A stretch of 64,000 nucleotides of DNA from Cupriavidus sp. P-10 (GTDB lineage Bacteria; Pseudomonadota; Gammaproteobacteria; Burkholderiales; Burkholderiaceae). A model generated the notes under the pieces. It searched no databases, was not told where the DNA came from, and worked only from the letters and a program-made list of their open reading frames with translations. This document shows positions 31,145 through 40,846 of the stretch, piece by piece (position 1 is the stretch's first letter; every line of letters starts with the position of its first letter). Location of the stretch: NCBI RefSeq assembly GCF_003402535.2, contig NZ_AP025171.1, forward strand, positions 2,294,001 to 2,358,000, written 5' to 3'. Both the position numbers and the translations under genes were made by a program.

Positions 31145-33631
31145 ATGCCCCCTGTCATCCCCACCCATACCCGCGTCGTCATCATCGGCGGCGGCATCAT
31201 CGGCTGCAGCGTTGCCTACCACCTGACGAAGCTGGGTTGGCAGGATGTGGTGCTGCTTGAGCAGGGCCAGCTGTCTTGCGGCACCACCTGGCACGCAGCC
31301 GGGCTGGTCGGCCAACTGCGCTCGCAGGAAAGCATGACGAAGCTGATCCGCTATTCCACGCAGCTCTACAGCGAACTGGAAGCGGAAACCGGCCTCGGCA
31401 CCGGCTGGAAGCAATGCGGCTCGCTGTCGGTGGCGCGCACCGCCGAGCGCATGACGCAGCTGCGCCGCACCGCGGCGGTGGCGCGTGCCTACGGCGTGGC
31501 GTGCGAGGTCATCTCCCCTTCCCAGGCCGGCGAGCTGTGGCCGGCGATGCGTACCGACGACCTGCACGGCGCGGTCTGGCTGCCCGGCGACGGCAAGGCC
31601 AATCCCACCGACCTGACGCAGGCGCTGGCGCGCGGCGCGCGCAGCCGGGGCGCGATCATCGTGCAGGACACCAGGATCACCGCGATCCATACCGCCGACG
31701 GCCGCGCCACCGGGGTCAGCTGGCGCAACAAGAGCGGAAACGAGGGCCGGCTGCAAGCGGAGATCGTAGTCAACTGCGCGGGCCAGTGGGCGCGGCAAGT
31801 GGGGCTGATGTGCGGCGTGACCGTGCCGCTGCATTCAGCCGAGCACTACTATATCGTCACCGAGCGCATCGCCGGCGTGCATCCCGACCTGCCGGTGATG
31901 CGCGATCCGGACGGCTTCATCTACTTCAAGGAGGAAGTCGGCGGGCTGGTGATGGGCGGCTTCGAGCCTGACGCCAAGCCGTGGGGCATGCAAGGCATTC
32001 CCGAGCCGTTCGAGTTCCAGCTGCTGCCCGACGACTGGGACCAGTTCCAGGTCCTGATGGAAAACGCGCTGGTGCGCGTGCCCGCGCTGGAAACGGCGCA
32101 GGTCAGGCAGTTCTACAACGGGCCCGAGTCGTTCACGCCGGACAACAACTTCATCCTCGGCGAAGCGCCGGAGTTGCGCAATTTCTACGTCGGCGCGGGC
32201 TTCAACTCGATGGGCATCGCCTCCGCCGGAGGCGCCGGCATGGCGCTGGCGGAATGGATTGTCGCGGGCGAGCCCACCATGGACCTGTGGCCGGTCGATA
32301 TCCGCCGCTTTGCCGGCTTCAACGGCAACCAGAACTGGCTGCACGACCGCGTCAAGGAAACGCTCGGCCTGCACTACGCGATGCCGTGGCCGAATCGCGA
32401 GCTGGAGACCGCACGCCCGTTCCGCCGCTCGCCGCTGTATGCGCACCTGCGCGATGCCGGCGCCAATTTCGGCAGCAAGATGGGCTGGGAGCGGCCCAAC
32501 TTCTTCGCGCCGCCGGGAGAATCGCCGCAGATCGAGTATGGCTTTGGCCAGCAGAACTGGCTGCCATGGAGCGGCGCCGAGCACCGCGCGTGCCGCGAAG
32601 GCGTGGCGCTGTTCGACATGAGCTCGTTCTCCAAGTACCTGGTCAAGGGCGCAGATGCCGAGGCGATGCTGCAATACGTGATGAGCAATGACGTGGCGGT
32701 GCCGCCGGGGCAAACCGTCTATACCGCGATGCTCAACGAACGCGGCAGCTATGAATCGGACCTGACCGTCACGCGGCTGGCGCGCGACCAGTACCTGGTG
32801 GTGACCGGCTCGGCGCAGACCACGCGCGACTTCAGCTATATCGAGCGGCTGATCCCGACCGAGAAGCGTTGCGTGATCGTCGACGTCACAAGCCAGTACG
32901 CGGTGCTGGCGCTGATGGGACCGCGCTCGCGCGAACTGCTGCGGAAGGTGTCGCGCGCGGATTTCTCCAATGAAGGCTTTCCCTTCGGCAGTTCGCGCGA
33001 GATCGACCTCGGCTACGCCACCGTGCGCGCGACGCGGCTGACCTATGTGGGCGAGCTCGGGTGGGAACTGTACGTGCCGGTGGAGTTTGCGGTGGGCGTC
33101 TACGAGACGCTGCACGAGGCCGGCCGCACGCTCGGGCTGGTCAATGCCGGCTACTACGCCATCGAATCGCTGCGGCTGGAAAAAGGCTACCGCGCCTGGG
33201 GCCGCGAGCTGTCGCCGTCGGTCAACCCGTTCGAGGCGGGATTGTCGTTTGCCTGCAAGCTGGCCAGCGACATCGATTTCCGCGGCCGGGAGGCGCTGCT
33301 GCGAGCGCGGCAGGCGGGCGCGCCCGAGCGGCGCATGGTGGTCGTGACGGTCGACGGCGCCAGCGACGCCATGCTGTGGGGCGGAGAGGCCGTGCTGCGC
33401 ACCGGCCCCGACGGCGGCGTGCGCGCGGTGGGATCGCTCAGTTCCGCCGCGTTCGGCCATACGCTGGGCTGCCCCGTCGGCATGGCATTGCTGGCGCGCG
33501 AGGATGGGCCCGCCGATGCGGCGTGGCTTGAAGCCGGCACGTATCACGTCGACCTGGCCGGCGAACTGCTGCCCGCACGCGTACACCTGCGCGCGCCATA
33601 CGATCCGGCATCCGCGCGCCCGAAGGGTTGA
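31145..33631 (+). CDS. FAD-dependent dehydrogenase with GcvT-type C-terminal half (dimethylglycine/sarcosine dehydrogenase-like)
   Basis: 828 residues from ATG 31145. An N-terminal DAO-type flavin domain covers about 1-390, with VVIIGGGIIGCSVAYHL for the ADP moiety and TTWHAAGL, whose His50 matches the histidine that binds FAD covalently in dimethylglycine and sarcosine dehydrogenases. An FAO-type linker follows, and the GcvT/aminomethyltransferase-like half (about 430-828) has ALFDMSSFSKYLVKGADAEAMLQ, GPRSRELLRKV and RLEKGYRAWGREL. Such enzymes oxidatively demethylate N-methylated amines and hand the one-carbon unit to tetrahydrofolate. The exact amine is unknown. It lies directly after the phosphonate island and before acoD. 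The start is uncertain because no clear ribosome-binding site is visible. Confidence 0.88.
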   Translation: MPPVIPTHTRVVIIGGGIIGCSVAYHLTKLGWQDVVLLEQGQLSCGTTWHAAGLVGQLRSQESMTKLIRYSTQLYSELEAETGLGTGWKQCGSLSVARTAERMTQLRRTAAVARAYGVACEVISPSQAGELWPAMRTDDLHGAVWLPGDGKANPTDLTQALARGARSRGAIIVQDTRITAIHTADGRATGVSWRNKSGNEGRLQAEIVVNCAGQWARQVGLMCGVTVPLHSAEHYYIVTERIAGVHPDLPVMRDPDGFIYFKEEVGGLVMGGFEPDAKPWGMQGIPEPFEFQLLPDDWDQFQVLMENALVRVPALETAQVRQFYNGPESFTPDNNFILGEAPELRNFYVGAGFNSMGIASAGGAGMALAEWIVAGEPTMDLWPVDIRRFAGFNGNQNWLHDRVKETLGLHYAMPWPNRELETARPFRRSPLYAHLRDAGANFGSKMGWERPNFFAPPGESPQIEYGFGQQNWLPWSGAEHRACREGVALFDMSSFSKYLVKGADAEAMLQYVMSNDVAVPPGQTVYTAMLNERGSYESDLTVTRLARDQYLVVTGSAQTTRDFSYIERLIPTEKRCVIVDVTSQYAVLALMGPRSRELLRKVSRADFSNEGFPFGSSREIDLGYATVRATRLTYVGELGWELYVPVEFAVGVYETLHEAGRTLGLVNAGYYAIESLRLEKGYRAWGRELSPSVNPFEAGLSFACKLASDIDFRGREALLRARQAGAPERRMVVVTVDGASDAMLWGGEAVLRTGPDGGVRAVGSLSSAAFGHTLGCPVGMALLAREDGPADAAWLEAGTYHVDLAGELLPARVHLRAPYDPASARPKG

Positions 33632-33692
33632 ACACGGGGCCGGGCGGGGAATCTCCGCAAGCAGCGCCCCCTCTGCGGGCACGGTGACCATC

Positions 33693-33733
33693 CCGCCGGT
33701 TTGCTCCCTCTCCCGCTTGCGGGAGAGAGGAGC
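33693..33733. repeat. Hairpin repeat element, copy 4 (inverted orientation)
   Basis: The stem GCTCCCTCTCCCGC / GCGGGAGAGAGGAGC has loop TT, with the conserved tail on the left as CCGCCGGTTTGCT. That is the reverse complement of the GCAAACCGGCGG tail of copy 2. It begins about 60 bp after the flavin dehydrogenase stop. Confidence 0.85.
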
Positions 33734-33789
33734 GATTGCGAGGGGTAGTGGCAAGGGCCAGCCCGGTCGCATGGCGGCGTCAGTTCACT

Positions 33790-33812
33790 GAGTGTTCCAA
33801 TCTGGAACACTC
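33790..33812. promoter_or_regulatory. Candidate AcoR upstream activator site
   Basis: The perfect inverted repeat GAGTGTTCCA-ATC-TGGAACACTC is centred 114 bp upstream of the -24 element of the acoD promoter, a normal distance for an enhancer-binding protein that contacts sigma-54 polymerase through DNA looping. Binding by the AcoR-like regulator encoded at 37202-39199 is inferred. Confidence 0.7.
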
Positions 33813-33913
33813 GCTGTCACCCCCTGGCACACCATCGCCAGCGCGTGACACATCTCCGGCCTGTTTCCGCGGTCAATCTTCGATTCCTCCCCGCTTTTCC
33901 GCTCTCTCGCACC

Positions 33914-33930
33914 CGGCACACCTCTTGCGA
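33914..33930 (+). promoter_or_regulatory. Sigma-54 (-24/-12) promoter of acoD
   Basis: C-GGCAC (33915-33919), N5, TTGC (33925-33928) matches the TGGCAC-N5-TTGC consensus except for the first T. The invariant GG and GC pairs have correct 10-bp separation. It lies 66 bp upstream of the acoD start. Confidence 0.8.
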
Positions 33931-33994
33931 TCAGCTCCGGTGCGCACGGCCCTGCCGTGACGACACGACACAAATCCTTCAAACGGAGCGAGAC

Positions 33995-35515
<1,521 letters not shown>

Positions 35516-35630
35516 CGACGCTCAAAGCATGGCGCAATGGCCGCCTGCAGCGGCCCCGCGCGTGCCATGATCCGGTTGTGCCCCGCGGGCGCGGGGCCAT
35601 CCCGGACAAGGAGTCATTCAAGGAGTCGAG

Positions 35631-36659
35631 ATGCCTGCAACGATGAAAGCTGCGGTGGTGCGTGAATTCGGCGCACCGCTCACGATCGACGAAGTTCCTG
35701 TTCCCCAACCCGGCCCCGGCCAGATCCAGGTAAAGATCGAGGCCTCGGGCGTCTGCCACACCGACCTGCATGCCGCCGACGGCGACTGGCCGGTCAAACC
35801 CACCCTGCCCTTCATCCCAGGCCATGAAGGCGTGGGCTATGTCTCCGCCGTGGGCAGCGGCGTGACCCGCGTGAAAGAAGGCGACCGCGTCGGCGTGCCG
35901 TGGCTCTACAGCGCCTGCGGCTATTGCGAGCACTGCCTGCAAGGCTGGGAAACGCTGTGCGAGAAGCAGCAGAACACCGGCTATTCCGTCAACGGCGGCT
36001 ATGGCGAATATGTCGTCGCCGATCCCAACTACGTCGGCCTGCTGCCCGACAGGGTCGGTTTTATCGAGATCGCGCCGATCCTCTGCGCGGGCGTGACGGT
36101 CTACAAGGGACTGAAGGTGACCGATACGCGGCCGGGCCAGTGGGTCGTGATCTCGGGCATCGGCGGCCTCGGCCACGTGGCCGTGCAGTATGCGCGCGCC
36201 ATGGGCCTGCGCGTGGCCGCGGTCGATATCGATGACGGCAAGCTCGCGCTGGCGCGCAAGCTCGGCGCCGAAGCCACCGTCAACGCACGCACCACCGATC
36301 CCGCCGCATGGCTGCAAAAGGAAATCGGTGGCGCGCATGGCGTGCTGGTCACCGCGGTGTCGCCGATCGCCTTTTCGCAGGCGATCGGCATGGTGCGCCG
36401 CGGCGGGACCATCGCGCTCAACGGGCTGCCACCGGGCGAGTTCGGCACGCCGATCTTCGACGTGGTGCTCAAGGGCATCACCATCCGCGGCTCCATCGTC
36501 GGCACGCGCAGCGACCTGCAGGAATCGCTGGACTTTGCCGCGCATGGCGACGTGAAGGCCACGGTGTCGACTGCCAAACTCGATGACATCAACAACGTGT
36601 TCGGGCGCCTGCGCGACGGCAAGATCGAAGGCCGGGTCGTGCTGGACTTCAAGGCCTGA
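35631..36659 (+). CDS. adhP: Zinc-dependent alcohol dehydrogenase, AdhP type
   Basis: 342 residues of the MDR zinc ADH family. Catalytic-zinc ligands lie in [17 protein letters not shown] (Cys) and [11 protein letters not shown] (His, Glu). The structural-zinc cysteines are in [19 protein letters not shown], and the NAD-binding motif is [14 protein letters not shown]. AdhP enzymes interconvert ethanol and acetaldehyde, so together with AcoD this gives ethanol to acetate. ATG 35631 follows GGAGTCGAG; a second ATG at 35643 is possible. The 115-bp gap after acoD holds GC-rich inverted sequence but no T-tract, so read-through is plausible. Confidence 0.93.
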   Translation: MPATMKAAVVREFGAPLTIDEVPVPQPGPGQIQVKIEASGVCHTDLHAADGDWPVKPTLPFIPGHEGVGYVSAVGSGVTRVKEGDRVGVPWLYSACGYCEHCLQGWETLCEKQQNTGYSVNGGYGEYVVADPNYVGLLPDRVGFIEIAPILCAGVTVYKGLKVTDTRPGQWVVISGIGGLGHVAVQYARAMGLRVAAVDIDDGKLALARKLGAEATVNARTTDPAAWLQKEIGGAHGVLVTAVSPIAFSQAIGMVRRGGTIALNGLPPGEFGTPIFDVVLKGITIRGSIVGTRSDLQESLDFAAHGDVKATVSTAKLDDINNVFGRLRDGKIEGRVVLDFKA

Positions 36660-36673
36660 CGAGGAGAAGGGTC

Positions 36674-37069
36674 ATGCCGGCTTCCGCCTCTGCCGACCCG
36701 TCCGTCGCCCGCGTGGTGGCAACGCCTGCCGCGCTGGCGCTGATCGCGCAGCTGAGCGCGCGGCATGGCCCGCTGATGTTCCACCAGTCCGGCGGCTGCT
36801 GTGACGGCAGCGCGCCGATGTGCTACCCCGACGGCGAACTGCTGATCGGTCCGGCTGATATCCGGCTGGGCGAGATCGGCGGCGCGTCGTTCTACATGAC
36901 GCGCGCGCAATTCGAATACTGGCAGCACACGCGGCTGCTGATTGATGTGGTGCCGGGCGCGGGCGGAATGTTTTCGCTGGAAGGGCCGACAGGCCAGAGG
37001 TTCCTGACGCGGTCGGAGCTGTTCAGCGACGAGGAAGCCGCGTGGCTGGCGGCGCAGCCTGCGCTATAG
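36674..37069 (+). CDS. DUF779-family protein
   Basis: 131 residues, 14 bp after the alcohol dehydrogenase with GAGGAGAAGG as a ribosome-binding site, clearly in the same operon. The centre reads FHQSGGCCDGSAPMCYP, with three conserved cysteines typical of DUF779. Proteins of this family are encoded next to AcoD-type aldehyde dehydrogenases in many proteobacteria; their biochemical role is not established. The cysteines suggest metal or redox function. No signal peptide. Confidence 0.9.
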   Translation: MPASASADPSVARVVATPAALALIAQLSARHGPLMFHQSGGCCDGSAPMCYPDGELLIGPADIRLGEIGGASFYMTRAQFEYWQHTRLLIDVVPGAGGMFSLEGPTGQRFLTRSELFSDEEAAWLAAQPAL

Positions 37070-37201
37070 CGCCGTCACTGAAAACCTGGCACGGCTGGTG
37101 CCGGAGAACCAATGGGTGCGCGCCAACCCCGCGGCGCATCGACCGCGCGCAGCAGGTGGTCGATATCCTGCAATCGGTGGCAAGACGACGACGTCCCTGC
37201 G

Positions 37202-39199
37202 CTATGCGCCCGGCTCGTCGTCCGTGCCCTCCTTCAGTCGCCGGTAGATCGTATTGCGCGATACCCCGAGTTCGCGGGCAGCGTGGCTGACATTGCCGCC
37301 ATGGCGCTCCAGCGCCTGGCGGATCAACGCCGCTTCGCAGTCGCGGATACGCGCGGCCGCCGAGGGAGCGGAGGGAGCGGAGGGAGCGGAGGGAGCGGAG
37401 GGAGCGGAGGACGAGGAGTCGCTCGCTGGCGTGGGGGCCGCGGCAGCGGCTCTGCAACCAACGCCTTCCCCACATTCCTGCTCGAACCCTTCCGGCAGGT
37501 GCTCGCACCCGATCTCCGCCTCGCCCTCGGCCAGTATCGCCGCCGTGCGCAACACGTTGGCAAGCTGGCGGATATTGCCGGGCCACGGATGGATGCACAG
37601 CAACGCCAGCACTTGCGCACTCACCTTCACCGGTGATTCCGGCCCCGCCTCTTCCTGCTGCCGCTGCAGGATCCGCCCCACCAGCACCGGCAGGTCGCTG
37701 CGCTCGCGCAGCGCCGGCAGCGTCACCACCAGCGCATTGATGCGGTAGTACAGGTCTTCACGGAAAGTGCCATCCGCGATCATGGCGCGCAGGTCGCGGT
37801 GGGTGGCGCAGACCACGCGCACATCGACCGGCACCGCGTGCGCCGCGCCCAGCGGCGTCACCGCGCGCTCCTGCAGCACGCGCATCAGCCGCACCTGCTG
37901 CGCCAGCGGCATGTCGCCGATTTCATCGAGGAACAGCGTGCCGCCGTGCGCCTGTGCCAGCTTGCCGGCGCTGCCGCGGCGGCGCGCGCCGGTAAAGGCA
38001 CCTTCTTCATAGCCGAACAGCTCGGCCTCGATCAGGGTTTCGGGAATCGCCGCGCAATTGACGGCGACAAAGGGGCCATTGGCGCGCGGCGAGGCGGCGT
38101 GGATGGCGCGCGCCAGCCACTCCTTGCCGGCGCCGGTGCGGCCCTGGACCAGGATCGGGATATCGCGGCCGCTGACCTTGCGCACGCGGCGCAGCACGGC
38201 CGCCACGGCGGCGTCGCCGGTGTCGAGCGCGGCCAGCGCGGGCGGCAGCGGCTCCTCCGCCAGCGGCTGGCGCACGCTGACCGGCGCCGCGCGGTATTCG
38301 ATGCGGGCGAACACCTGCACACGGCTGGGCAACGTCAGCACGTGCAGCGTTCCGGCCGCACGCGCCTGCATGGCCATGCGCACCGGCTGGCCGAACAGCT
38401 CGGCAAACCCGGACAGTGCCAGTGACTGCGGCGCCAGCCCCAGCTGGAACAGGCCGCTGCGGTTGGCGGCAAGGAAGGCTCCGTCGGGCGTGAACGCCGC
38501 CATCCCTTCAAACAGCGTGCCGACGAATTCCGGCCGCGCATGGAAGCGCACCAGCACGGCCTCGGGGAAATGGTTGGCGAACAGGTGGTTCTCGATCATC
38601 TGCGCCGACATCCGCACCAGCGCCATGGTGTGGCGATGGAAGCCGCGATGGTCGCCGCTGACGTCGAGCGCGCCCAGGATCTGGCCGGTGGGACCGGCAA
38701 TCGGCGCGCACGAGCAGGTGAGCTGGTGGTTGGCCTGCAGGAAGTGCTCGGCGGCGTGGACGATGGTGGGGCGCGCCTCGGCCAATGCTGTGCCGATGGC
38801 GTTGGTGCCCTTGCTGGGCTCGGACCACGACACGCCCGGCGCCAGCGCCACGCGGCGGGCGCGCGCGACGAACTCGCCGTCGCCCAGGCTGTGCAGGATC
38901 ACGCCGCTGCTGTCGGTCAGCAGCACCATGCTGTCGGTATTGGCGATCTGCGCGTGCAGGGTTTCCATCACCGGCAGCGCGTGGCGGTACAGGTCGCGGC
39001 TGGCATCGACGAGCTCGACCAGTGCGCGCGCGCCGAGGGCGTCGTAGCCCGGCGCGTGGCAGACATCCAGGCCGAAGCCGGCGGAGCGCGCATGCGCGCG
39101 CGCGATCAGTCCGGCGCGGTCGGTGTCGTCAGCGTCTGCGCCGTGGCGCTGGACGCCGGAAAGCGCTGGGTCTGCTGCGGGATGGGCGGCACGGTGCAT
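37202..39199 (-). CDS. acoR: Sigma-54-dependent activator, AcoR type
   Basis: 665 residues. An N-terminal GAF-like sensor covers about 50-320. The AAA+ domain (about 330-560) has Walker A GRTGAGKE at residues 353-360, the sigma-54-contacting GAFTGA loop at 400-405 and a Walker B region in GGTLFLDEIGDM. A C-terminal Fis-type helix-turn-helix covers about 620-660 (GGNVSHAARELGVSRNTIYRRL). Known AcoR proteins activate acetoin/acetaldehyde genes. It is convergent with the acoD-adhP-DUF779 operon and likely acts on the inverted repeat at 33790-33812. Walker A has Arg-Thr-Gly-Ala where most family members have Glu-Thr-Gly-Thr. The Ser/Ala/Pro linker before the DNA-binding domain is expanded by a 9-bp tandem repeat. 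Confidence 0.93.
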   Translation of the reverse strand: MHRAAHPAADPALSGVQRHGADADDTDRAGLIARAHARSAGFGLDVCHAPGYDALGARALVELVDASRDLYRHALPVMETLHAQIANTDSMVLLTDSSGVILHSLGDGEFVARARRVALAPGVSWSEPSKGTNAIGTALAEARPTIVHAAEHFLQANHQLTCSCAPIAGPTGQILGALDVSGDHRGFHRHTMALVRMSAQMIENHLFANHFPEAVLVRFHARPEFVGTLFEGMAAFTPDGAFLAANRSGLFQLGLAPQSLALSGFAELFGQPVRMAMQARAAGTLHVLTLPSRVQVFARIEYRAAPVSVRQPLAEEPLPPALAALDTGDAAVAAVLRRVRKVSGRDIPILVQGRTGAGKEWLARAIHAASPRANGPFVAVNCAAIPETLIEAELFGYEEGAFTGARRRGSAGKLAQAHGGTLFLDEIGDMPLAQQVRLMRVLQERAVTPLGAAHAVPVDVRVVCATHRDLRAMIADGTFREDLYYRINALVVTLPALRERSDLPVLVGRILQRQQEEAGPESPVKVSAQVLALLCIHPWPGNIRQLANVLRTAAILAEGEAEIGCEHLPEGFEQECGEGVGCRAAAAAPTPASDSSSSAPSAPSAPSAPSAPSAAARIRDCEAALIRQALERHGGNVSHAARELGVSRNTIYRRLKEGTDDEPGA
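37362..37406. repeat. 9-bp tandem repeat in acoR
   Basis: GAGGGAGCG is repeated five times exactly, in frame, encoding an (APS)n linker at about residues 598-612 of AcoR between the AAA+ and DNA-binding domains. The copy number could vary by slippage without a frameshift. Confidence 0.9.
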
Positions 39200-39390
39200 G
39201 ACGGCGGGTCTCCGCTGGGTCTCCGGGAATGGCTGGCGGCTCGCGTGGCGGCCGCTGCCTTGCCGTCCCGATTACAGATCACTCAGACCGCACACGCGGA
39301 CGCTGCGGCCGGCCGGGCGGCTGTTGTCCGGCAACCTTATCACAGCGGACTGGCCGTGTACGGAACCACGCCGCCCCCGGGGCCCCGGGG

Positions 39391-39633
39391 TCAGCGTTTT
39401 TCGTCGAGCAGGTCGTTCAGGATCTCGTCGAACGTCGCTTGGGCGTCCTCCAGCGCCTGCAGCGCCGCATCGAAGGTCTGCAGCGCGAGCTTGGATGGCT
39501 TGCCGCTGCCTTGCGGCGGGTAGTGGGCCTGCAGCGCGGTGAATGCCACCTGCACCTGGCGCGTGGCCGCGACTATGCGCTCCATGGCCTGCGCCTCTTC
39601 AGCGCGGAACTGCTCGTCTTTCTGTTCGCTCAT
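39391..39633 (-). CDS. Small helical hypothetical protein
   Basis: 80 residues from ATG 39633, with AGGGAG upstream. The frame continues far upstream antisense to two real genes and was rejected there. The protein is rich in Glu, Gln, Ala and Leu and should form two or three amphipathic helices (EEAQAMERIVAATRQVQVAFTAL, LQTFDAALQALEDAQATFDEIL). No cysteine, signal peptide or membrane helix. I do not recognise a family. It is flanked by acoR (same strand, downstream) and a divergent hydrolase. Confidence 0.6.
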   Translation of the reverse strand: MSEQKDEQFRAEEAQAMERIVAATRQVQVAFTALQAHYPPQGSGKPSKLALQTFDAALQALEDAQATFDEILNDLLDEKR

Positions 39634-39837
39634 GCCTGTTTGCTCCCTGGGCGCGCCGTCGGCCAGGATGCCGGAGTGGGAAGTGGGCGCGCGTGTATGA
39701 GGCATATCGTACAAGAACTGCGCGGCCTGGCTTGCGCTGCGCGCTCGGTCCCGACAAAAATGAGGTAGGCTGCGCAGCTTGGGCGGCATGGCCGGCGCCC
39801 CCCGGCGCCACGCCCGCCGCGCTCCTGAAGACTTGCC

Positions 39838-40803
39838 ATGCAATTCAAGACCCGCCATGCGCTGGCCGCCGCGCTGATGACCGCCAGCGGCTTCGCCTGC
39901 TACTGGACCTACCTGTCGCTGAACCAGGACCGCCTGCTGTTCGACGCGCGCCGGCGTCCGCCGCGCGACCTGCCGGAGGGCATCATCGGCTATTCGCATG
40001 TCGTTCCAGGCGGCGTGGTGCGCGGCTACATCTACCACGCGCCCGGCGACAGCGTGCAGGACCTGTTGTTCTACCTGCCCGGACGCGGCGAGGATGTGCT
40101 GGATACGCTGCAATACGCGCGCTGGCTGCCAGGCGGCATGGCCTTCGCCACCTATGACTACCGCGGGCTGGGCCATTCCGACGGCATGCCGTCTGAAGCG
40201 GCGGCGGTCGCCGACGCCAGCCAGTTCCTGCTGCATGTGCGGCGTGTCTTTCCCGGCACCCGCGTGCACGTGGTCGGCCGCAGCCTGGGCACCGGCGTGG
40301 CGATCCAGCTGGCCGACCTGCAGGAATTCGAGAGCCTGCAACTGATCACGCCCTACGACTCGCTGCTGGAACTGGTGCGCAAGCGCTTCCCGCTGGTGCC
40401 GCTGCGGCAGCTGATGCGCCACCATTTCGATTCGATCTCGCACTGCAAGAAGGTCGTGCAGAGCACCAAGGTATTGCTGGCCGAGTCGGACGAGGTCGTG
40501 CCGCATGTCTGCTCCGAGCGGCTGATGGCGGCCTGGCCGGGTCCGGTCGCGCTGCAGACCATGCCCGGCACCGATCACTTCACCATCATCGAACAGCAGC
40601 AGACCTGGCTGTCGCTGGGCGAATTCGCGCGCCAGCACAGCGACGCGAGGCTGCGCCTGGCGGCGGCCACGCCGGCGCAGCCGGACCCGGACAGCGCCGC
40701 CGCGGGTCCTGCGCCGGCGCTCCATGCCGTGCCGGACTCCAGCGCCCCGCCCGCCGAGCGGGACGACAGCGGCAGCCCGCTGCCGCTGGCCGCCACCCGA
40801 TGA
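39838..40803 (+). CDS. Membrane-anchored alpha/beta hydrolase
   Basis: 321 residues. Residues about 8-26 form an N-terminal hydrophobic anchor or uncleaved signal. An alpha/beta-hydrolase domain follows with the oxyanion-side strand DLLFYLPGRGEDVLDTL, DYRGLGHSDG and the nucleophile elbow GRSLGTG. The acid is probably the Asp in LLAESDEVVPH and the base the His in GTDHFTI. The domain resembles the BEM46/ABHD13-type serine hydrolases. The substrate is unknown. The last 50 residues are Ala/Pro-rich and probably disordered. It is 43 bp upstream of the PBP1A gene on the same strand. Confidence 0.85.
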   Translation: MQFKTRHALAAALMTASGFACYWTYLSLNQDRLLFDARRRPPRDLPEGIIGYSHVVPGGVVRGYIYHAPGDSVQDLLFYLPGRGEDVLDTLQYARWLPGGMAFATYDYRGLGHSDGMPSEAAAVADASQFLLHVRRVFPGTRVHVVGRSLGTGVAIQLADLQEFESLQLITPYDSLLELVRKRFPLVPLRQLMRHHFDSISHCKKVVQSTKVLLAESDEVVPHVCSERLMAAWPGPVALQTMPGTDHFTIIEQQQTWLSLGEFARQHSDARLRLAAATPAQPDPDSAAAGPAPALHAVPDSSAPPAERDDSGSPLPLAATR

Positions 40804-40846
40804 CCGCTGCGCCGTTGAGGCCGGTCGGAGCAGGTAGAATGCGCGC

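Larger units (their letters stand above)
33632..33994. other. 363-bp regulatory intergenic region before acoD
   Basis: It contains no gene. From left to right it holds hairpin element copy 4, a 10-bp perfect inverted repeat that is a likely activator site, and a -24/-12 sigma-54 promoter, followed by a leader of about 55 nt to acoD. Confidence 0.7.

Noticed and set aside
37070..37201. Possible gene remnant between the DUF779 gene and acoR
   Set aside because: Short protein-like stretches appear in two frames, but too little to name a parent gene.
37362..37406. Tandem repeats here and at 49304 and 50615 as a CRISPR-like array
   Set aside because: Units are 9 to 12 bp, contiguous, in frame and without spacers; they are coding microsatellites.
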